A stretch of DNA of 9,261 nt from Bacteroidales bacterium (GTDB lineage: Bacteria > Bacteroidota > Bacteroidia > Bacteroidales > VadinHA17), in NCBI GenBank assembly GCA_003501665.1, contig DNOQ01000523.1, positions 413 to 9,673 of the forward strand, written 5' to 3'. Position 1 is the first letter of the stretch. Every line of letters starts with the position of its first letter. Position numbers and translations under genes: made by a program. Under the pieces are notes generated by a model. It was not told the DNA's origin and did no database searches. It saw only the letters and a program-made list of their open reading frames with translations. This document shows positions 6,119 through 9,261 of the stretch, piece after piece.

Positions 6119-8245
6119 TTATAGGGCAGCAACAGCTTTTTTTGCTGCCTCGAGATGAAGAAATGCTTTATGGTCATATTCAGCTTTCGTCCTTCTTAAA
6201 TCCCAGCTTTTCTGAAGTATATCCAGCGCTTCCCTGTAGTTTCCCTGTTTGTGCAATCCCCAGCCTTTACAATCGAGAAATATCCATTCATACTGACCTT
6301 TGCTTTGTTCCAGCACTTTGTCAATCAGTTCCAGACCTTCATCTACATTTCTTTCCTGATCAATCAGGAAATATGCCAGATAATAACTCCATACAGGATT
6401 TTTATCATCAAGAGCCACAGATTTCCGGAATGATTCCTCTGCTTTGTCCGGCATATCAGCCTGTGTATAAGCCCATCCCATGTTGCGTTCAAAAGCTGAT
6501 CCGGACCACGAATTATCTCTGTATATTGTCCTGTATTGCCTTATTAATTCATTTGCCCTTACAGTATCTCCTGTTGTCAGATAGAGAATTGCTTTTCGCC
6601 ATACCAGTCCGGGCTCATCCGGGAAATCCTTATCGGCTCTTTTATAAAGTCTTTCTTCTTTCTTATGCCGACCTGTCTCATGATATGCATACCCAAGCTC
6701 GGTATAATTATAGATCCACCAGGGTTTCATATCAATTTTGTCATATATCTCCAGAGATTTTTCAAAATACGGGATTGCTTTATCGTACTGAAGCATACTG
6801 TTGTAATCAAGACCTATGTCATAATAAGTTCCGGGGAATTTATCATCAATTTCAAGAAATTGCCGCGTGTATTTTATCCTCTCAAGAGGTGTCTCATGAA
6901 AGGAGGCATGATTTGAATTTGTAAGGATTTGGAGCCGTAATGGCATCTGATCGATTTTTTCGTATGCTTTGTCGCTCCAGTTTCTGGCTTCTTCAAATAA
7001 TCCCTGGTTTATACAGGCTACTGAAAGCAGCAGTCTCATATGATGATAATTTGAATCAATTGAAAGAGCCTGGGCATACATCTTTCTGGCTAAGGGATAA
7101 TCTCTTTTGCTTCGTGCATTTTCTCCCTGAAGGTAACAGCTGTATGCTTCGGGTGATGTTGTTAAGGGACGGAGCTGTAGATATGGTGGCAGTTCCCTGA
7201 TTAACCTGGCAATTATCAGAAAATTCATCACCATTGATGAAAGAGAATCAATTGAATGCAACATTTCCTCTGGGGATCCGTCAATCTGGAACGATTTGTA
7301 GACCTCGTCAGTTTTAGAGTCTATTAACTGAGCATTAATTCGTGCTACAGAACCTGCCTGGTTTAGACTTCCTGAAATGAAAATATCAACCTCAAGCTTT
7401 TGGGAAATTATTTTGGCTATAGAAGGGATCACAGATGCATAATTGGCACCTGATTCATTTTGAATCAGCCGGTTAACAGATTCCTTATGTCGTACTTTAA
7501 GATCAGAAGAATTTGAAAGTGTTGTGATGAGGTTATCCTGTATTCCTCCCTGCCATATATTCCATGTACTGTCATTTGTAAGATTCTGGAAAGGCATTAC
7601 GGCTACAGCAATTCTTCCCCCGGATGATTGCATTGCACTCAGTCTGTCTTTTCTGAATATTTTCGGATAGAGAAAGATTGCGGTCAGAAGAATTATCGAA
7701 AGCAAAACTAATCCTGAAAGTACTTTTTGTTTGTTGGTTCCGGAAATTTTCTCTCCGGTTTTTGTTGATAAGCCTTTCCCTGCAGTCTCTTCCTTCCTCT
7801 CGCTGAATAACTGTTTTTCAGGTATTGTGCCTGTTTCCTGAGCGATCCTGCTTTCTTTCCACCTGAGGTACCATTTGATTATTATATTGAGATTAACAAG
7901 TACCGGTTTTACCTGTTCAGGTTCAAACTCTCTGGGATGGGCACCATAGTTTGAGAGGTCATTAAGGCCGTGCATCGAGGTTATAATATGCGCCGGCACT
8001 TTTTCTTCCTTGTGCAGCTTGTCGATGATACCTTTAAGCGGTTCTGTTTTCCTGGGCCTTTGAAGTTCACACTCGCAAAGGTCAGTGATAATTACTTCAA
8101 GGGCTCTTCTTGAATAAAGCAGTACCATATTTTCATCATCAGTACCTGTCAGCCGCTCCAGTTCCTTTTCCAGCAGGGGCAGGTTACCTTTGAATGATTC
8201 ATACAGATTCTTCAGATCTTTTATTTCAGCGGACCAGATTGCCAT
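6119..8245 (-). CDS. DUF4145-like / TM / TolB-like / TPR membrane protein
   Basis: This 708-residue protein appears to be a single-pass membrane protein with four parts. Residues 1-130 resemble DUF4145-type helical domains (S-R-R-A-L-E at 45-50, S-N-Y-G-A-H at 98-103). A polar linker runs to about 172, followed by one transmembrane helix at about 175-193. Residues 211-345 form a TolB-N/FlgO-like domain opening with I-A-V-A-V-M-P-F-Q-N (212-221), like the region after the membrane helix in CadC-type regulators and class III adenylate cyclases. The rest (about 363-700) is a series of TPR-like helical repeats, e.g. near 380-400, 474-500, 513-540, 587-612 and 655-690. By analogy the N-terminal domain would be cytoplasmic and the TolB/TPR part periplasmic; charges on both sides of the helix do not settle this. 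No DNA-binding or cyclase domain is present. A role in signalling or scaffolding is inferred only. The leader carries a long RNA-type stem (8276-8342). Confidence 0.88.
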   Translation of the reverse strand: MAIWSAEIKDLKNLYESFKGNLPLLEKELERLTGTDDENMVLLYSRRALEVIITDLCECELQRPRKTEPLKGIIDKLHKEEKVPAHIITSMHGLNDLSNYGAHPREFEPEQVKPVLVNLNIIIKWYLRWKESRIAQETGTIPEKQLFSERKEETAGKGLSTKTGEKISGTNKQKVLSGLVLLSIILLTAIFLYPKIFRKDRLSAMQSSGGRIAVAVMPFQNLTNDSTWNIWQGGIQDNLITTLSNSSDLKVRHKESVNRLIQNESGANYASVIPSIAKIISQKLEVDIFISGSLNQAGSVARINAQLIDSKTDEVYKSFQIDGSPEEMLHSIDSLSSMVMNFLIIARLIRELPPYLQLRPLTTSPEAYSCYLQGENARSKRDYPLARKMYAQALSIDSNYHHMRLLLSVACINQGLFEEARNWSDKAYEKIDQMPLRLQILTNSNHASFHETPLERIKYTRQFLEIDDKFPGTYYDIGLDYNSMLQYDKAIPYFEKSLEIYDKIDMKPWWIYNYTELGYAYHETGRHKKEERLYKRADKDFPDEPGLVWRKAILYLTTGDTVRANELIRQYRTIYRDNSWSGSAFERNMGWAYTQADMPDKAEESFRKSVALDDKNPVWSYYLAYFLIDQERNVDEGLELIDKVLEQSKGQYEWIFLDCKGWGLHKQGNYREALDILQKSWDLRRTKAEYDHKAFLHLEAAKKAVAAL

Positions 8246-8275
8246 TGGAAAATTATTTTATTATATCCTCTGAAT

Positions 8276-8342
8276 ATGAAACCCACATGTATTTGAATAC
8301 ACAAATACAATATTTTATTAATCATTTACATGCGGGTTCCAT
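8276..8342 (-). promoter_or_regulatory. Long inverted repeat / RNA stem in leader of the TPR membrane-protein gene
   Basis: Arms at 8276-8291 (ATGAAACCCACATGTA) and 8327-8342 (TACATGCGGGTTCCAT) are inverted repeats around a 35-nt A/T-rich loop. On the plus strand two positions mismatch (A-C). On the minus strand these become G-U pairs, so a minus-strand transcript forms an uninterrupted 16-bp stem. It lies 30 nt before the ATG of the 708-residue protein and about 107 nt after the formate dehydrogenase stop. No U-run follows the stem, so it is not a standard intrinsic terminator. It may be a leader structure, an RNA-processing site or a protein-binding dyad. The pairing is directly visible; the function is inferred. 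Confidence 0.6.
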
Positions 8343-8448
8343 CATACCATTAAAATCAATTATTATATGATGAAATTTACAGTTAAAAGGTCTTGAAAAA
8401 GTAAAGTTACACTATTAACAAACAAAAGTCAAATGATTTCCGGGGCAG

Positions 8449-9261
8449 TCAATTTTTTTTGATCCTGACCGCCGACAATTTGAACGGAGCTATACGGCTG
8501 TAGGGATCCAGTTCATCTCTTGTGAGACGGTTGACCTGTGATTCGGTGAAGTGCCAGGGCATGAATACTTCTCCTTCGATTACTTCTTCCGAGATGCGTA
8601 CAAATGTTTCAAGTTCACCCCGGCGCGACTCAATCTTCACTTTGCTGCCGTTTGTAAGGCCATATTTTCTGGCATCACAGGGATTGATCTGTACAAATGC
8701 CTCATCGATGAAATCCCTTAACACTTTCGTGCGTCTTGACATGGTTGCCGTATGGTAATGGTAAAGGAGCCTTCCGCTGTTGAGTATAAGGGGGTATTCT
8801 CCGTCTGCTTTTTCACTCTGCGGAGTGTATTCAACAGGGAAAAGTTTGCCCCGGCCTGCAGGTGTATTGAATCTGTCGAGATAAAGTGTTGGTGTACCGG
8901 GGTGATTCTTGTCGGGGCATGGCCATTGTATGCTTCCCTGTTCAAGTCTTTCGTAGGAGATTCCTGCCATAATGGGTGTGACTTTGGCGATTTCATCGAA
9001 TATTTCACCTTCATTCCGGTATCCGGACATTGGTTTGCCCATCCTGGCGGCAAGTTCATGTATAATTTTCCAGTCTGCCCGTGCTTCACCGGGACATTCA
9101 ACCGCTTTTCTCACTCGCAGGATCCTCCGGTCGCTGTTAACGAAGGTACCTTCTTTTTCAGCCCATGATGAAGCTGGTAATATTACATCAGCAAATTGGG
9201 TTGTTTCAGTATGGAAGATATCCTGAACAACCAGGAATTCCAGCCTCCTTATAGCTTCCTC
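8449..9261 (-). CDS. fdhF: Formate dehydrogenase alpha subunit, C-terminal part (5' truncated by window edge)
   Basis: This is the C-terminal 270 residues of a molybdopterin (bis-MGD) oxidoreductase, best matched to the catalytic alpha subunit of formate dehydrogenase, which oxidises formate to CO2. The frame stays open to position 9261. The GTG at 9112-9114 (visible residue 50) is internal, since the codons before it encode the conserved stretch with Q-D-I-F-H-T-E (13-19), A-D-V-I-L-P-A (25-31) and E-K-E-G-T-F-V-N (36-43). R-K-A-V-E-C-P-G-E-A-R-A-D-W follows at 51-64, a typical FDH sequence. The molydopterin-dinucleotide-binding domain spans about 156-270, with L-N-S-G-R-L-L-Y-H-Y-H-T (160-171) and M-P-W-H-F (234-238). 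The Fe-S and Cys/Sec active-site parts are outside the window. The gene could equally be called fdhA, and a related molybdoenzyme is a minor alternative. The stop is TGA at 8449-8451. Confidence 0.9.
   Translation of the reverse strand, partial: EEAIRRLEFLVVQDIFHTETTQFADVILPASSWAEKEGTFVNSDRRILRVRKAVECPGEARADWKIIHELAARMGKPMSGYRNEGEIFDEIAKVTPIMAGISYERLEQGSIQWPCPDKNHPGTPTLYLDRFNTPAGRGKLFPVEYTPQSEKADGEYPLILNSGRLLYHYHTATMSRRTKVLRDFIDEAFVQINPCDARKYGLTNGSKVKIESRRGELETFVRISEEVIEGEVFMPWHFTESQVNRLTRDELDPYSRIAPFKLSAVRIKKN

Noticed and set aside
6142..6924. Long plus-strand open frame (260 codons) opposite the TPR gene
   Set aside because: It is antisense to a gene with clear domain structure and its translation has no recognisable domain, so it is a shadow frame.
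9112..9114. GTG as the start codon of the formate dehydrogenase fragment
   Set aside because: The frame is open up to the window edge, and the 49 codons before the GTG encode conserved formate dehydrogenase sequence. The GTG is an internal valine.

Overview
This window looks like chromosomal DNA of a Bacteroidota bacterium, probably of the Bacteroidales or Marinilabiliales type. The DNA is fairly AT-rich, and start codons sit in A/T-rich leaders without Shine-Dalgarno sequences. It also carries a DUF4251 lipoprotein-like or secreted protein (a family typical of Bacteroidota) and a DUF4145-like/TolB-like/TPR membrane protein of a kind common in that phylum. No rRNA, tRNA, transposase, CRISPR array or phage gene was seen.

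Plus-strand block (2-5276): five genes in one direction form a probable carbohydrate or hydroxy-acid metabolism operon. They encode a neutral-ceramidase-fold zinc hydrolase (5' end outside the window), an FGGY sugar kinase that starts on the base after the hydrolase stop codon, an aldo/keto reductase, a short-chain dehydrogenase and a class II HpcH/HpaI aldolase. Gaps are 0, 118, 137 and 52 bp. The catalytic residues of each family can be found, apart from a histidine for the middle glycine of the SDR cofactor loop. The set suggests a pathway that trims or hydrolyses a substrate, adjusts redox state at two carbons, phosphorylates an intermediate and cleaves (or forms) a 2-keto-3-deoxy-type acid. 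I do not recognise this combination as a named pathway. The SDR has the longer active-site loop of the PtmA-like group found in nonulosonic-acid loci, so a biosynthetic role remains possible.

Minus-strand block (9261-5365): after convergent 3' ends at 5276/5365, three genes run leftwards. From upstream to downstream they are the C-terminal 270 residues of a molybdopterin formate dehydrogenase alpha subunit (5' end outside the window), a 708-residue single-pass membrane protein (cytoplasmic-type DUF4145-like domain, transmembrane helix, TolB-like domain, TPR repeats) and a small secreted DUF4251 protein. The gaps between them (203 and 190 bp) both hold inverted repeats. The one ahead of the TPR gene is a 16-bp stem that pairs fully only as minus-strand RNA, through two G-U pairs; it is the most notable non-coding signal here. 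The other is a nested pair of dyads ahead of the DUF4251 gene.

The best leads are the unassigned five-gene metabolic operon, the unusual domain architecture of the 708-residue protein, and the strand-biased RNA stem in its leader. No intergenic stretch exceeds 300 bases.
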